NCBI RefSeq assembly: GCF_007197555.1
Contig: NZ_CP041614.1
Span: forward strand, 4,518,001 to 4,582,000
DNA length: 64,000 bases
Direction of reading: 5' to 3'
Origin: Shewanella psychropiezotolerans
GTDB taxonomy: Bacteria > Pseudomonadota > Gammaproteobacteria > Enterobacterales > Shewanellaceae
The position numbers and the translations under genes are program-made. This document shows, in pieces, positions 46,366 to 57,265 of this stretch. The notes under the pieces were generated by a model that saw only the letters and a program-made list of their open reading frames with translations, searched no databases and was not told the DNA's origin. Position 1 is the first letter of the stretch. Every line of letters begins with the position of its first letter.

Positions 46366-49300
46366 TTAAAACAAGATCCTCACCTTACCCGCTCCGGTTA
46401 AGGTTTCCAGCGCCAGCATGAGTTCGTCTGTCGGGTTCACCCTCCAGTTATCCCCCAACTTAAACTGGGCCTTAGCCTGTGGTTGAGCATAATTGACTAT
46501 GATAGGTACTGCGCCCTTTTTCCATGGTTCCACCACTTGTTTAAAGCTATCTAGCCAAGTTTCATCGACCGAATCACTGGTGATATCCACCTCTAAAGCA
46601 CTGGCAAAATGATTACGCGCCTCCCCCATATCTATGATGTTTCTGGCTGTCATACGGTTGCCACCGGAGAAGTCATCGAAACTCACCTCACCTTCGATGA
46701 TCAAGATGCGATCTTTCTCCAGCAGGTGGTTAAACTTCTCGAACGCCTCGGTGAATAGCATCACCTCCAAACGGGCACTCTTATCATCCAGAGTCACAAG
46801 CCCCATCTTAGAACCTCGCTTGGTCATCATCACCCGCGTCGCAATCACAAGACCCGCGGCTTTCATGGTCTTGCCGCGCTCGGTAGGATGCACATCTTTG
46901 AGTCGGCCTGATGTATAGTGTTTCAGTTCTTTGAGGTACTGATTGATAGGGTGACCAGTGAGATAAAGACCTAAGGTTTCACGCTCACCTTCAAGCCAGA
47001 CCTTATCCGGCCAAGGGGTGCACTGCACAAATTGCTGCTTAATATCTTCGGCGTCATTATTGAGTAAACCAAACATATCATGCTGGCCAATCGCTTCGGC
47101 CTTGGCATTTTGATCCGCGGCGCGAACAGCCTCGGGTAAGGTTGCCATCATGGCGGCGCGATGAGGCCCTAAGCTATCCAAGGCTCCGGCGCAGATGAGT
47201 TTTTCCATGATGCGCTTGTTTAACTTTTTAAGATCTACCCGGGCACAGAAATCGAATAGATCTTTGAACGGACCATCCTTACGCGCTGCCAGTATCGACT
47301 CCACAGGTCCATCACCGACCCCTTTGATGGCGCCAATACCATAAACGATGTTGCCTTCATCATCGACATTGAATTTAAGCAAACCCTTATTAACATCTGG
47401 TGGTAGCAGAGGCTGGCCCATGCGTTCACACTCATCCACCAGGATGACTATTTTGTCCGTGTTATCCATATCGGCAGACATTACCGCTGCCATAAACTCG
47501 GCCGGATAATGGGTCTTTAGCCAGAGTGTCTGATAGGAGACCAGCGCATAGGCGGCCGAGTGAGACTTGTTAAATCCGTAACCGGCAAATTTCTCCACCA
47601 GATCGAAAATTTTCATCGACAGTTCGCCGTCGATACCGTTATTGATGGCGCCCTCTTCGAAGGTACCACGCTGCTTGGCCATCTCTTCGGGTTTCTTCTT
47701 ACCCATGGCTCGACGCAGCATATCCGCGCCACCAAGTGAATAACCCGCGAGCACCTGAGCGATCTGCATCACCTGCTCTTGATACAAAATAATGCCATAG
47801 GTGGGTTCGAGTACCCACTTAAGAGACTCATGTTGATACTCGGCATCGGGGAAAGAGACTTCCTCTCGACCGTGCTTACGTTCGATAAAGTTATCTACCA
47901 TGCCGGACTGAAGTGGACCGGGACGGAACAGGGCCACCAGAGCGATCATATCTTCGAAGCTGTCTGGCTGAAGACGCTTGATCAAGTCTTTCATACCACG
48001 GGATTCCAGCTGGAATACCGCCGTAGTCTCATAACGCTGCAACAGTTTGAAACTCTTATGATCATCCAGGGGGATCGACTCGATACGCACAGGATCTTTA
48101 CCCAATTTTTTCCGTTTGGGATTGATCATCTGCAGTGCCCAGTCGATGATGGTTAAGGTTCTCAGCCCCAGGAAGTCAAACTTGACCAGGCCCGCGGTCT
48201 CGACATCATTCTTATCGAACTGGGTAACCGGGTTTTTCCCTTCCGAGTCACAGTAGATGGGGGCGAAATCGGTAATTGTGGTCGGCGATATCACCACGCC
48301 GCCCGCATGCTTACCCGCGTTACGCGTCACACCTTCTAATATTCGGCACATGTCGATGAGATCTTTGACCTCCTCATCGCCATCGTAAGACTCCTGCAGC
48401 GCAGGTTCGACCTCGAAGGCTTTAGCCAGGGTCATACCAGGTTCGGCAGGCACCATCTTAGAGATACGGTCGACGAAGCCATAGGGATGCCCTAATACCC
48501 GACCCACATCTCGAATAACGGCCTTGGCAGCCATGGTACCGAAGGTGATGATCTGCGATACCGCATCACGGCCATAAAGTTCGGCCACGTGATCGATCAC
48601 TTCATCTCGTCTGTCCATACAGAAATCGATATCGAAATCCGGCATGGAAACACGTTCTGGGTTAAGGAAACGCTCGAACAGGAGTTCATATTCCAGCGGG
48701 TCGAGATCGGTGATCTTGAGGGCATAAGCCACTAAGGACCCCGCTCCGGATCCACGACCCGGACCGATTGGAATATTTTGATCTTTTCCCCACTGAATAA
48801 ATTCCATCACGATAAGAAAGTAGCCAGGGAAACCCATCTGGTTAATCACCTTAAGCTCGATATCCAGACGTTCATCGTATGCAGGACGCTTCTGTGCCCT
48901 AACCTCAGGATCGGGAAATAGAAATTCTAAGCGATCCTCCAAGCCATCTTCTGACACTTTTACCAGGAAGTCTTCGATGCTAAGTTCACCCGTAGGGAAG
49001 TTCGGCAGAAAATACTCACCTAGGCGCACGGTGACATTACAGCGCTTGGCAATCTCCACCGTATTGGCTATGGCTTCGGGAATATCTTCGAACAGCGCAC
49101 ACATTTCTTCGCTGCTCTTAAAATACTGTTGATCACTGTATTTTTTCGGACGACGAGGATCGCCTAAGGTAAAACCGTCGGAGATAGCGACACGGATCTC
49201 ATGGGCGTCGAAGAAGTCAGGACTATTAAACACCACCTGATTAGTGGCCACCACAGGCAAGCCTTTCTCTTCTGCCAGCGCCACAGCCAGATGAAGATAG

Positions 49301-49839
49301 GTCTCTTCGTCTGGACGTCCAGTACGTAGCAGCTCCAGATAATATCGGTCGGGAAAATGAGTCTGATAAAACTCAACCAGTGAATCCACTTGAACCTGGT
49401 TGTCCTTTATCAGCGCCCTGCCAATATCTCCATGACGTCCACCCGAGAGCAGTAATAGTCCCTTGCTGTATTTAACCAACCAATCTTGGTCGATAACGGC
49501 CCTATCGTTTATATGGCCTCTCAGGTAGGCATCACTGATTAATAAGGTTAAATTCAGATATCCATCATTGTCCATGGCTAACACAGTGACCGAACACAGC
49601 TCTTTGTCAAAACCAGGGACTCTAACCCAAAAATCTGCACCTATGATGGGCTTGATACCCGCACCATGACAGGCACCATAAAATTTAACTAAACCACATA
49701 AGTTAGTCTGATCGGTTAACGCCACAGCTGGCATGCCTAGCTCCGACACCTTAGCTAAGATAGGTTTCACTTTGGCCAGGCCATCAGACATGGAAAAGTC
49801 GCTGTGGACGCGCAGATGCACAAAACTAGGATCAGACAT
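46366..49839 (-). CDS. dnaE: DNA polymerase III alpha subunit
   Basis: The catalytic subunit of the replicative polymerase, 1157 aa (E. coli 1160). The N-terminal PHP domain opens with [15 protein letters not shown]. The palm holds the [16 protein letters not shown] motif with the two catalytic aspartates (about residue 400), and the third Asp lies downstream near [17 protein letters not shown]. Fingers, the helix-hairpin-helix region and a C-terminal OB domain ([17 protein letters not shown]) follow. It starts at ATG 49839. tilS follows one base after the stop. Confidence 0.98.
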   Translation of the reverse strand: MSDPSFVHLRVHSDFSMSDGLAKVKPILAKVSELGMPAVALTDQTNLCGLVKFYGACHGAGIKPIIGADFWVRVPGFDKELCSVTVLAMDNDGYLNLTLLISDAYLRGHINDRAVIDQDWLVKYSKGLLLLSGGRHGDIGRALIKDNQVQVDSLVEFYQTHFPDRYYLELLRTGRPDEETYLHLAVALAEEKGLPVVATNQVVFNSPDFFDAHEIRVAISDGFTLGDPRRPKKYSDQQYFKSSEEMCALFEDIPEAIANTVEIAKRCNVTVRLGEYFLPNFPTGELSIEDFLVKVSEDGLEDRLEFLFPDPEVRAQKRPAYDERLDIELKVINQMGFPGYFLIVMEFIQWGKDQNIPIGPGRGSGAGSLVAYALKITDLDPLEYELLFERFLNPERVSMPDFDIDFCMDRRDEVIDHVAELYGRDAVSQIITFGTMAAKAVIRDVGRVLGHPYGFVDRISKMVPAEPGMTLAKAFEVEPALQESYDGDEEVKDLIDMCRILEGVTRNAGKHAGGVVISPTTITDFAPIYCDSEGKNPVTQFDKNDVETAGLVKFDFLGLRTLTIIDWALQMINPKRKKLGKDPVRIESIPLDDHKSFKLLQRYETTAVFQLESRGMKDLIKRLQPDSFEDMIALVALFRPGPLQSGMVDNFIERKHGREEVSFPDAEYQHESLKWVLEPTYGIILYQEQVMQIAQVLAGYSLGGADMLRRAMGKKKPEEMAKQRGTFEEGAINNGIDGELSMKIFDLVEKFAGYGFNKSHSAAYALVSYQTLWLKTHYPAEFMAAVMSADMDNTDKIVILVDECERMGQPLLPPDVNKGLLKFNVDDEGNIVYGIGAIKGVGDGPVESILAARKDGPFKDLFDFCARVDLKKLNKRIMEKLICAGALDSLGPHRAAMMATLPEAVRAADQNAKAEAIGQHDMFGLLNNDAEDIKQQFVQCTPWPDKVWLEGERETLGLYLTGHPINQYLKELKHYTSGRLKDVHPTERGKTMKAAGLVIATRVMMTKRGSKMGLVTLDDKSARLEVMLFTEAFEKFNHLLEKDRILIIEGEVSFDDFSGGNRMTARNIIDMGEARNHFASALEVDITSDSVDETWLDSFKQVVEPWKKGAVPIIVNYAQPQAKAQFKLGDNWRVNPTDELMLALETLTGAGKVRILF

Positions 49840-49961
49840 ATTTTTGAGTACTTAAATTAGTAAAACAAATTAGTAAAAAAGGGATGATGGAAGCCTGAGA
49901 AAGATTAACAGAGTCAGACAAACCAAGCCAGAACGGTAAGTAAAAGGAACAAAATGTGTAC

Positions 49962-50618
49962 CTAGCTTCTGGCTTCCAGATCCTTTGTTAATCTATCTCT
50001 TACCGGGCGGAAGCTCTTCCTATGTTCAGCTAGCACACCATGTTGCTCTAAGGCCTGAAAATGAGCCTTGGTTGGATAGCCTTTATGTTTAGCGAAACCA
50101 TATTGAGGATGCTCCATATCGAGCAGTTCCATCTCTCTGTCACGGATAACCTTGGCGACAATTGAAGCAGCGCTGATGCCTGCAATCAAACCATCACCTT
50201 TCACTATGGCATGAGCCTCTAAGACGAGCTCTGTGTTGTCGCCATGATGAAAAGTGGGGGTCCGGTTGCCATCGACTAACACTTTCACGGGTTTAATCTC
50301 TAACCCAGCAACGGCCCTCTGCATGGCTAACATGGTGGCATGTAAAATATTGAGTTCATCTATCTCTTCTGGCGTCGCATGACCAACACTAATGGAAAGC
50401 GCTTTTTCATGGATCTCGGTGAACAGAGACTCACGTTTCTTCTCGGTCAGCTTCTTAGAGTCATTGAGCCCTAAGATAGGATTCTTAGGATCCAAAATCA
50501 CCGCTGCGGTGACCACATTACCAACCAGTGGCCCACGACCGACTTCGTCAACGCCTGCGTATAACCCCAAACTCAAGATGTCTATCTGCTGGGGAGTAAT
50601 ACCTTTAAATACTGCCAT
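49962..50618 (-). CDS. rnhB: Ribonuclease HII
   Basis: Cleaves the RNA of RNA/DNA hybrids and starts removal of single ribonucleotides. The 218-aa protein has the Asp-Glu pair in [12 protein letters not shown] near residue 20, the central VDGNRTP and the Lys/Asp segment [16 protein letters not shown], all typical of the HII type. It lies between lpxB and dnaE, the order seen widely in gammaproteobacteria. Confidence 0.97.
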   Translation of the reverse strand: MAVFKGITPQQIDILSLGLYAGVDEVGRGPLVGNVVTAAVILDPKNPILGLNDSKKLTEKKRESLFTEIHEKALSISVGHATPEEIDELNILHATMLAMQRAVAGLEIKPVKVLVDGNRTPTFHHGDNTELVLEAHAIVKGDGLIAGISAASIVAKVIRDREMELLDMEHPQYGFAKHKGYPTKAHFQALEQHGVLAEHRKSFRPVRDRLTKDLEARS

Positions 50619-50661
50619 GCCTAATACCTGCTAACTGAGCGCTAAAACTGAAAATGTATAG

Positions 50662-51807
50662 CTAGTGGGAGATGAGCTTAACCACGGCCTCTGCGGCGCG
50701 AGCACTCGCGTTGCATCTCAACTGACTATGGAGTTCAAGAAACTTCTTCTCGAGTTTGCTAAAATCACCGTCGAGCTGCATAGAGACTGCCGATGCAATT
50801 TTCTCTGGAGTACAGTTTTCCTGAATGAGTTCGGTCACCAAATCCTCTCCAGCGAGCAGGTTCGGTAGAGAATACTTGTCAATCAGCATCAATGATTTTG
50901 CTATGCGATAAGTGATCGGGCTAACACGATAGGCAACGACCATGGGCCGTTTAACTAGCATGGCTTCCAGAGTCGCGGTCCCTGAAGCCAACAAGATGCA
51001 GTCACTTGCGGCCATCACCTCTCTCGAGTGGCCTTCTATGATATGGATTTCAAGATCCGGGGCATATGTTTTCAGTGCCGCTTCAAACTGAGCACGACGC
51101 TTAGCATTCACAACTGGAGTCACGAAACGAATATCGGGGTATTTCTGCTTGATTATCTTAGCCGCGCGAACGAAAGGCTCGGCTAACAGCTTAAGTTCAC
51201 CACCACGAGAACCGGGTAAAACCGCGAGATATTCCGCTTGAAGCGCTAACCCCAGCGCGGTGCGCGCCTCAATTTTATCACTGATAAGCGGAATATCATC
51301 CGCCAAGGTGTGGCCCACAAATGTACATGGTACTCGATGTTCATCGTAAAACGCTTTTTCAAAAGGCAGCAATGACAATACCATATCTGTCGCCTTGGCT
51401 ATTTTGAAAATGCGTTTCGGTCGCCAAGCCCACACCGAAGGACTGACATAATGCACCGTCTTGAGCCCCCGATTTTTTAGCTTGAGCTCGAGGCCAATAT
51501 TAAAGTCTGGGGCATCGATACCAATGAAACAATCGGGCTTAATAGCACAAATTTCATCGATCAAGGTTTTACGAACTTTCAATAATCGAGGAAGACGAGA
51601 CAAGACTTCAACTATGCCCATCACGGCAAGCTCTTCATAAGAAAACAGAGATTCAAAACCTAGGGCTTCCATACGAGGTCCGCCAATACCAATAAATCGA
51701 GCATTGGGGTAGCATTCTTGCAGCGCCTCGATTAAACCGGCGCCTAAAATATCACCGGAGATCTCTCCGGCAACCATAGCAAATATCATCTGTCTGTTTT
51801 CACTCAT
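50662..51807 (-). CDS. lpxB: Lipid-A-disaccharide synthase
   Basis: A membrane-associated glycosyltransferase (GT19) of 381 aa that joins UDP-2,3-diacylglucosamine and lipid X to the lipid A disaccharide. The start has [18 protein letters not shown] and [10 protein letters not shown], and the C-terminal UDP-binding region contains [23 protein letters not shown]. It is followed 43 bp later by rnhB and preceded by lpxA with 72 bp. Confidence 0.97.
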   Translation of the reverse strand: MSENRQMIFAMVAGEISGDILGAGLIEALQECYPNARFIGIGGPRMEALGFESLFSYEELAVMGIVEVLSRLPRLLKVRKTLIDEICAIKPDCFIGIDAPDFNIGLELKLKNRGLKTVHYVSPSVWAWRPKRIFKIAKATDMVLSLLPFEKAFYDEHRVPCTFVGHTLADDIPLISDKIEARTALGLALQAEYLAVLPGSRGGELKLLAEPFVRAAKIIKQKYPDIRFVTPVVNAKRRAQFEAALKTYAPDLEIHIIEGHSREVMAASDCILLASGTATLEAMLVKRPMVVAYRVSPITYRIAKSLMLIDKYSLPNLLAGEDLVTELIQENCTPEKIASAVSMQLDGDFSKLEKKFLELHSQLRCNASARAAEAVVKLISH

Positions 51808-51845
51808 AGGATACGAGTCTTAAAATAGTAACGAATGGAGAATAG

Positions 51846-51867
51846 AGAGCCCTTAGTATAGGGCTCT
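51846..51867 (-). terminator. Possible attenuating hairpin between lpxA and lpxB
   Basis: A 7-bp stem (AGAGCCC/GGGCTCT, 8-base loop) sits in the lpxA-lpxB gap. The following minus-strand bases (TCTATTCTCC) are only weakly T-rich, so partial termination at most is expected. Confidence 0.4.
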
Positions 51868-51879
51868 TTAAAGAGAGGC

Positions 51880-52647
51880 CTAGCGGATGATGCCACGATT
51901 GGAATTAGAGACAAAATCAATCATAAACTTAACTTGCTCATCATCTGACTCTTCCGATAATGCAGCGATAGCCTCATCGATTGTCAAACCTTTACGATAG
52001 AGTGTCTTATAGGCCCGTCTAACCGCTATCTGACTCTCTTTCGAGAAGCCACGGCGTTTCATGCCTTCACTGTTCAATCCACGAGGAATACCAGGTTGAC
52101 CCGATGCCATCACGAAAGGTGGCACGTCTTGCAAGATCAATGAATAACCGGCTGTAAACGCATGGGCACCGATATGAACAAACTGATGCACACCTGTGAG
52201 TCCACCTAATATAGCCCAATCTCCGACATGGACATGACCGGCTATAGAAGCATTGTTCGACATGATCACATTATCACCCACCACACAATCATGGGCGATA
52301 TGTACATAAGCCATAAATAAGTTGTTTGACCCTATACGAGTCTCACCCTTATCTTGAGTGGTCCCCCTATGAATGGTCACAGATTCACGCACGATATTAT
52401 TATCGCCCATGATGAGTCGCGTTGCTTCACCCGAATATTTCTTGTCTTGGCAATCTTCACCTACAGAGGCGAATTGAAAGATTTTATTGCCTTTGCCGAT
52501 AACCGTTGGGCCTTTGACAACGACATGAGAGCTTAGCCAACAATCGTCGCCAATCTCCACATCGGCACCAATATAGGTCCAAGGACCTATGGTCACATTG
52601 TTACCAATTTTGGCATCGGGATGAATATACGCTAATTTATCTATCAC
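51880..52647 (-). CDS. lpxA: UDP-N-acetylglucosamine acyltransferase
   Basis: First enzyme of lipid A synthesis, 255 aa. Moves a 3-hydroxyacyl chain from ACP to UDP-GlcNAc O-3. The hexapeptide left-handed helix runs over most of the chain ([27 protein letters not shown] onward); the catalytic histidine is in [12 protein letters not shown]. The start overlaps the fabZ stop by four bases (ATGA). Confidence 0.97.
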   Translation of the reverse strand: MIDKLAYIHPDAKIGNNVTIGPWTYIGADVEIGDDCWLSSHVVVKGPTVIGKGNKIFQFASVGEDCQDKKYSGEATRLIMGDNNIVRESVTIHRGTTQDKGETRIGSNNLFMAYVHIAHDCVVGDNVIMSNNASIAGHVHVGDWAILGGLTGVHQFVHIGAHAFTAGYSLILQDVPPFVMASGQPGIPRGLNSEGMKRRGFSKESQIAVRRAYKTLYRKGLTIDEAIAALSEESDDEQVKFMIDFVSNSNRGIIR

Positions 52648-53102
52648 TTTTTAATCTCTCTGCGAGCACACATGATTTGTGCCGAGCATACTAGCTCACC
52701 ATCAACTCGGACTTCACCAGCGAACACCCCAATCCCACGGCGCTCTTTAATCAAGTTAACAACAAAGTGTAGTTGATCACCAGGCTCAACCACACGCTTA
52801 AAACGCGCCTTATCTATGCCGGCGAAGTAGTAGAGAGACTCCTCTGCCGCAGCTTCCATAGATTTATAAGCCAACAGACCCGTTGCTTGGGCCATGGCTT
52901 CTAGAATTAATACACCTGGCATCACAGGTTGAACCGGGAAGTGTCCCTGAAAGAAAGGTTCATTGATTGTGACGTTCTTTATCGCGTGCAGAGACTCCCC
53001 CGGAGTATAATCCAAAACCCGATCGATCAATAAGAAAGGATATCTATGGGGCAGAGAATTCATTATCTCTTTGATATCCATGGTATTTAATTCATTTGAC
53101 AC
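52644..53102 (-). CDS. fabZ: 3-hydroxyacyl-ACP dehydratase
   Basis: Hotdog-fold enzyme of 152 aa that dehydrates 3-hydroxyacyl-ACP in fatty acid synthesis. [12 protein letters not shown], the catalytic His in [20 protein letters not shown] and [12 protein letters not shown] match FabZ. The start is GTG 53102, with AAGGAAAA about seven bases upstream; ATG at codon 8 would be an alternative. Being between lpxD and lpxA links the supply of 3-hydroxyacyl-ACP for lipid A and fatty acids. Confidence 0.96.
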   Translation of the reverse strand: MSNELNTMDIKEIMNSLPHRYPFLLIDRVLDYTPGESLHAIKNVTINEPFFQGHFPVQPVMPGVLILEAMAQATGLLAYKSMEAAAEESLYYFAGIDKARFKRVVEPGDQLHFVVNLIKERRGIGVFAGEVRVDGELVCSAQIMCARREIKK

Positions 53103-53130
53103 ACATTTTCCTTAGGCTGCCGCTCGGCAG

Positions 53131-54155
53131 TTAATTTTCTGTTTGATTCGATTTCTCAAGCTTTTTAACTCGTTGAAAAAGTTCATCTAACTGTCTAAAT
53201 CTTACGGTATTCCTACGCCATAACTTATTTTCCATGGCGACAGTTGTAGATGTATACACCCAGGCTTGCGAATAATACTGGTGACATTAGTGCCACCTGA
53301 GATATGAGTACCATCGGCGATGCTTAAATGACCGGCAACGGCACTATTTCCACCTATGATGCAGAACTTACCAATCTGCGTGCTACCCGCAATTGTCGAG
53401 TTACCGGCAATTGCAGTGTTTTCACCGATTATATCGTTATGGGCTATCTGTACCTGATTATCCAGTATCACACCATCATGTATTTGGGTATGTTCGATAG
53501 CACCGCGATCCACCGTAGTGCTGGCACCTATCTCGACTCGATTGCCGATACGAACGCCGCCCGTTTGGGGGATCTTAATCCATAGACCACGTTCATTGGC
53601 GTAACCGAAGCCATCGGAGCCAATAACGGCAGCCGAATGTATGATGCAGTCTTGCCCCAGATGTACATCATGATACAGAGTAACATTCGCCCACAGACGA
53701 GTACCTGAACCTAAGATGCAGTCTTGGCCAATAACACAACCTGGGCCTACTTGAACGTTTTCAGAAAGGATAACGTTTTCACCGATCACCGCATTAGCGC
53801 CTATTGCAACACCTTCGGCTAACTTAACCGAAGGGTGAATCACCGCAGAGTCATGTATTCCAATAGCGGCTTTGGGTGTAGTGTCCAAGAGCTGAGAAAC
53901 TCGAGCGAAGCCGACATAGGGATCGTTTAATACCAGAGCATTACCGGTAAAACCTTCGACCTCTTGGGCTGAAATGAGCACTACGCTCGCCTGAGTATTC
54001 TCCAGCTGAGCGCGATATTTAGCATTAGCTAAAAAAGAGAGCTGACCTTGAGTCGCATTCTCCAGAGTCGCGACACTGGATATCTCCAATGCCTCATCAC
54101 CTCGAATCTCTGCGCCTAATATACTAGCTAGCTCTTTTAGGGTATAGCTTTTCAT
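53131..54155 (-). CDS. lpxD: UDP-3-O-acylglucosamine N-acyltransferase, interrupted by one-base deletion
   Basis: Third lipid A enzyme. Adds the N-linked 3-hydroxyacyl chain. The N-terminal UDP-binding domain, the hexapeptide helix and the catalytic His in VQIAHN all read normally to residue ~292. After SIIRKPG the frame leaves the family sequence at a run of three G on the minus strand (53259-53261) and stops at 53202. One extra G restores VYTSTTVAMENKLWRRNTVR, then FRQLDELFQRVKKLEK and a stop at 53133-53131. The rebuilt length of 341 aa equals that of E. coli LpxD. I annotate the full gene; a sequencing error is likely because lpxD is essential. Confidence 0.9.
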
Positions 54156-54174
54156 TTATGATTAGCCTTTACCA

Positions 54175-54678
54175 TTAACCTTTACTGAGTGCTTCGACAA
54201 CTTTACTGCTGATATCTGATGTTGGTTTAACATAGATCACCGCACCGCGCTGAAGCACCATATCAATGCTCTCTTTCTCTGCGATAGCATTGATTGCCTG
54301 CTGAACTTTAACCAGTAGCTTATTCTGCTCTTCACCTTGACGACGACGCATATCTTCGTCCAGCGCCTTGCCCTTAAGCTGCAACTCAGATTTCATCGAC
54401 TCCATCTTACGTACCATGTCAGTCTTCTGAGACTCGCTCATTAATGCGCCATCACGTTGCTGCTTCTCAAGCATGCCACGCAGCTCTTCCTGCATTTTCT
54501 GTACGCCAGCAACCCGATCACCAAATTCAGCCTTCAATGTCTTACTCACCTGCTCACGCTGAGGTAACTGCTCGAAAACAGCCTGCATATCTACCACTGC
54601 AATCTTCTCTGCCTGCGCCGCAATTGGTGCACTAAGAAGAACCAATACCATCATCGCGCGATTAAACATCTTTTTCAC
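54175..54678 (-). CDS. skp: Periplasmic chaperone Skp (OmpH)
   Basis: A periplasmic holdase that carries unfolded outer-membrane proteins toward BamA. I start at GTG 54678 (MKKMFNRAMMVLVLLSAPIAAQAEK) with AAGGAG six bases upstream; the frame also opens at ATG 54699, ahead of that ribosome-binding site. The signal peptide ends at AQA. The remainder is a highly charged coiled-coil arm (QREQVSKTLKAEFGDRV onward) as in Skp. The mature protein is ~144 aa. It lies directly after bamA, the standard order. Confidence 0.95.
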   Translation of the reverse strand: MKKMFNRAMMVLVLLSAPIAAQAEKIAVVDMQAVFEQLPQREQVSKTLKAEFGDRVAGVQKMQEELRGMLEKQQRDGALMSESQKTDMVRKMESMKSELQLKGKALDEDMRRRQGEEQNKLLVKVQQAINAIAEKESIDMVLQRGAVIYVKPTSDISSKVVEALSKG

Positions 54679-54750
54679 AATAAACTCCTTTTTCAGCAAA
54701 ACTTGCCGATTATTCTGTATGTAAACTATTTCATTTTTGAAAATGTTAGT

Positions 54751-57234
54751 TTAGAAAGTTTTACCAATGTTAAACGAGAAGATTTCAGTTTCATCATCCT
54801 CGTATTCCTTAACAGGCCACGCCAAGCTGAATACCATAGGTCCCATAGGAGATAACCACTGAACACTCATGCCCGCAGAAGCTCGAATTCTGCTGGGATC
54901 AGAATAATCTGCAAGTTTATCAAATTCATGAGCCGGAAGGTATCTATATGAATCATAATCAAACTCGGTATCCCACACGTTACCCGCATCGAAGAAGAAA
55001 CTGGTACGCACCGAGTTTGAATAAGCCTCATCCAAGAAAGGTGTAGGCACAATCACTTCAAAACTGGCAGTTGCAATCGCATTACCACCGATAGAGCGAC
55101 CATCACTCACCTGGATCTTGTTTGGATCCCCCGGCAGATAACATCCATCTCCTGAAGCATCAGGAGAGCAAGGCTCTAAGCCACGGCTCAAATAGAATGA
55201 ACGAGGCCCAACCGAATTAGACTTGAAACCACGCAGTGAACTGCTACCGCCTGAATAGTAGTTCTCCCAGAAAGGTAGGATTTGGTCGTTATCGTTAAAT
55301 TGTCCATAACCATTACCATAGCCAAAACGTGCTTTCGCTAAGACTACCCAGTTGTGACTGCGAGTGAGTGGGAAATAGAAACTAGTATCAAAATCTGCCT
55401 TAAAATACTGCAGATCTGAGCCTGGAATCGTCACCTTAGTACTTAAACGCTGAGATGAACCGTCCGACGGGAAGGTGCCTCGGTTCAATGTACTGCGATA
55501 CCAACCTAAATTAGCCTCGAAGTTATTGAAAGCCAGATCGGCATTAGGATCATCCGAATCCCGGTAGATGTTATAAAACCTAAGTGCCTGCTCATAGGCC
55601 GAAATTTCCGAGATGGTGTTATGACGGTAACCTATACCACCGTTGATACGGTTATATTCGTTGATCGGGAATCCCGAGTTAAGTGCAACACCATAGGAGC
55701 TGTTCTTGTATCGCTCAAGGTTAGCTTCGTGGGCGTCGAACTCGTTCCAGTAGATGCTGCCGCCTAAGCTGACCCCATCTTTGGTAAAGTAGGGGTCGGT
55801 AAAGGACAAGTTCACATTCTTAGAGTACTTGTTGGTATTGAGGTTAATACCCGCCTGGTTACCCGTGCCTAAGAAGTTGCTCTGTTGCACACCAAACTGC
55901 AGACTCATGCCAGACTCGGTACCATAACCCACACCGGCATTGAATGAACCCGAAGGTTGCTCCTTCACGTTGAACGCTATGTCTACCAGATCGTCGGTGC
56001 CGGGAACCTGTACCGTTTCGGTATCGACAGTTTCAAAGTAACCCAGACGATTCAGACGCGCCTTCGACTGTTCGACTTGAGCCGAGTTAAGCCAGGCACC
56101 TTCCATCTGACGCAGCTCACGGCGCAAGACTTCATCTTTAGTCACTTGGTTACCGGAAAAATTAATGCTCCGCACGTAGACGCGTTTACCCGGATTAATA
56201 TTGACATTGAGGCTCACCTCTTTTGTCTCATCATTAATTTCAGGGTAAGTCTGAACTTCTGGGTATGCGTAACCGAAACGACCTAGATACTTACCGTACA
56301 TCTCTTCGGCAAATGTCACGTCGGCACCATTATAAGTGTCACCAACCTTGATAGGCAGAATGGCCTTCATCACCTTCTCGCGCCCCATCAGGTCGCCGGT
56401 CAGGTTAACTTCAGTCACAGTGTACTGTTCACCCTCATCGACATTGATGGTGATATACAAGCCTTTGCGATCTGGGGTCATAGCGACCTGAGTCGAAGTC
56501 ACGTCGAAGCGAATATAGCCGCGGTTATGATAGAAGCTCTTTACAGTCTCGAGATCCGCTTGAAGTTTCTGCTTCTGATAACGACGCTCACCAAACAGAT
56601 CCCACCAAGCGACATAATCTTTAAGTTCCAGCATGCCAATCAACTCGGCATCGGTGAAAACTTCGTTACCCACTACGTTGATCTGCTTGATTTCGGCGGC
56701 TAAACCTTCGGTGAAGTTAAATTGTAATTCGACTCGATTACGAGGCAAATTAACCACTTCTGCTTCCACTTTAGCGCCATATTTGCCAACACCATAATAG
56801 AAATCTTGTAGGCTCTTTTCGATACCGGCGAGCATGGTTCTGTCTAATGACTCACCCACCTTGACGCCAGAGCCATCTAGGCTCTCTTGAAGCTGTTCAT
56901 CCTTAATGTCCTTGTTACCTTCGAAGGTAACCGAACTGATGGTCGGACGTTCTTTGACTGTAACAATCAGAACACCGCCATCTCGACTGACTTCGATATG
57001 TTCGAAGTTTGTCGAGGCATATAAGCTTTTAATCGCTTGTTGAAGTTTAAGTTCATCGACAGTATCACCTACCTTGACTGGAATGGTCAGTAAGGCAGCA
57101 CCTAGAGCTACGCGTTGTAGTCCTTGGACCTGAATATCTGTGACTTCAAATGGCTGGAATGTTTCTGCCCAACCGTTCCCTGATAAAGACGCACCGACTA
57201 ATACCATCGAGGCAAAAAGTTTATTAAATCTCAT
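54751..57234 (-). CDS. bamA: Outer-membrane protein assembly factor BamA
   Basis: An 827-aa protein that inserts beta-barrels into the outer membrane. The signal peptide ends near GNGWAETF. Five POTRA domains follow (to about residue 430) and then a 16-strand barrel that ends in FSFNIGKTF with the terminal Phe required for recognition. The barrel holds the usual SLRGF stretch (SSLRGFKSNSVGPR), which is the conserved VRGF/Y-like loop of the Omp85 family. Length and neighbours fit fully. Confidence 0.97.
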   Translation of the reverse strand: MRFNKLFASMVLVGASLSGNGWAETFQPFEVTDIQVQGLQRVALGAALLTIPVKVGDTVDELKLQQAIKSLYASTNFEHIEVSRDGGVLIVTVKERPTISSVTFEGNKDIKDEQLQESLDGSGVKVGESLDRTMLAGIEKSLQDFYYGVGKYGAKVEAEVVNLPRNRVELQFNFTEGLAAEIKQINVVGNEVFTDAELIGMLELKDYVAWWDLFGERRYQKQKLQADLETVKSFYHNRGYIRFDVTSTQVAMTPDRKGLYITINVDEGEQYTVTEVNLTGDLMGREKVMKAILPIKVGDTYNGADVTFAEEMYGKYLGRFGYAYPEVQTYPEINDETKEVSLNVNINPGKRVYVRSINFSGNQVTKDEVLRRELRQMEGAWLNSAQVEQSKARLNRLGYFETVDTETVQVPGTDDLVDIAFNVKEQPSGSFNAGVGYGTESGMSLQFGVQQSNFLGTGNQAGINLNTNKYSKNVNLSFTDPYFTKDGVSLGGSIYWNEFDAHEANLERYKNSSYGVALNSGFPINEYNRINGGIGYRHNTISEISAYEQALRFYNIYRDSDDPNADLAFNNFEANLGWYRSTLNRGTFPSDGSSQRLSTKVTIPGSDLQYFKADFDTSFYFPLTRSHNWVVLAKARFGYGNGYGQFNDNDQILPFWENYYSGGSSSLRGFKSNSVGPRSFYLSRGLEPCSPDASGDGCYLPGDPNKIQVSDGRSIGGNAIATASFEVIVPTPFLDEAYSNSVRTSFFFDAGNVWDTEFDYDSYRYLPAHEFDKLADYSDPSRIRASAGMSVQWLSPMGPMVFSLAWPVKEYEDDETEIFSFNIGKTF

Positions 57235-57265
57235 AGAGCACTTCTAATTATGTGTGTGTCCTTGC

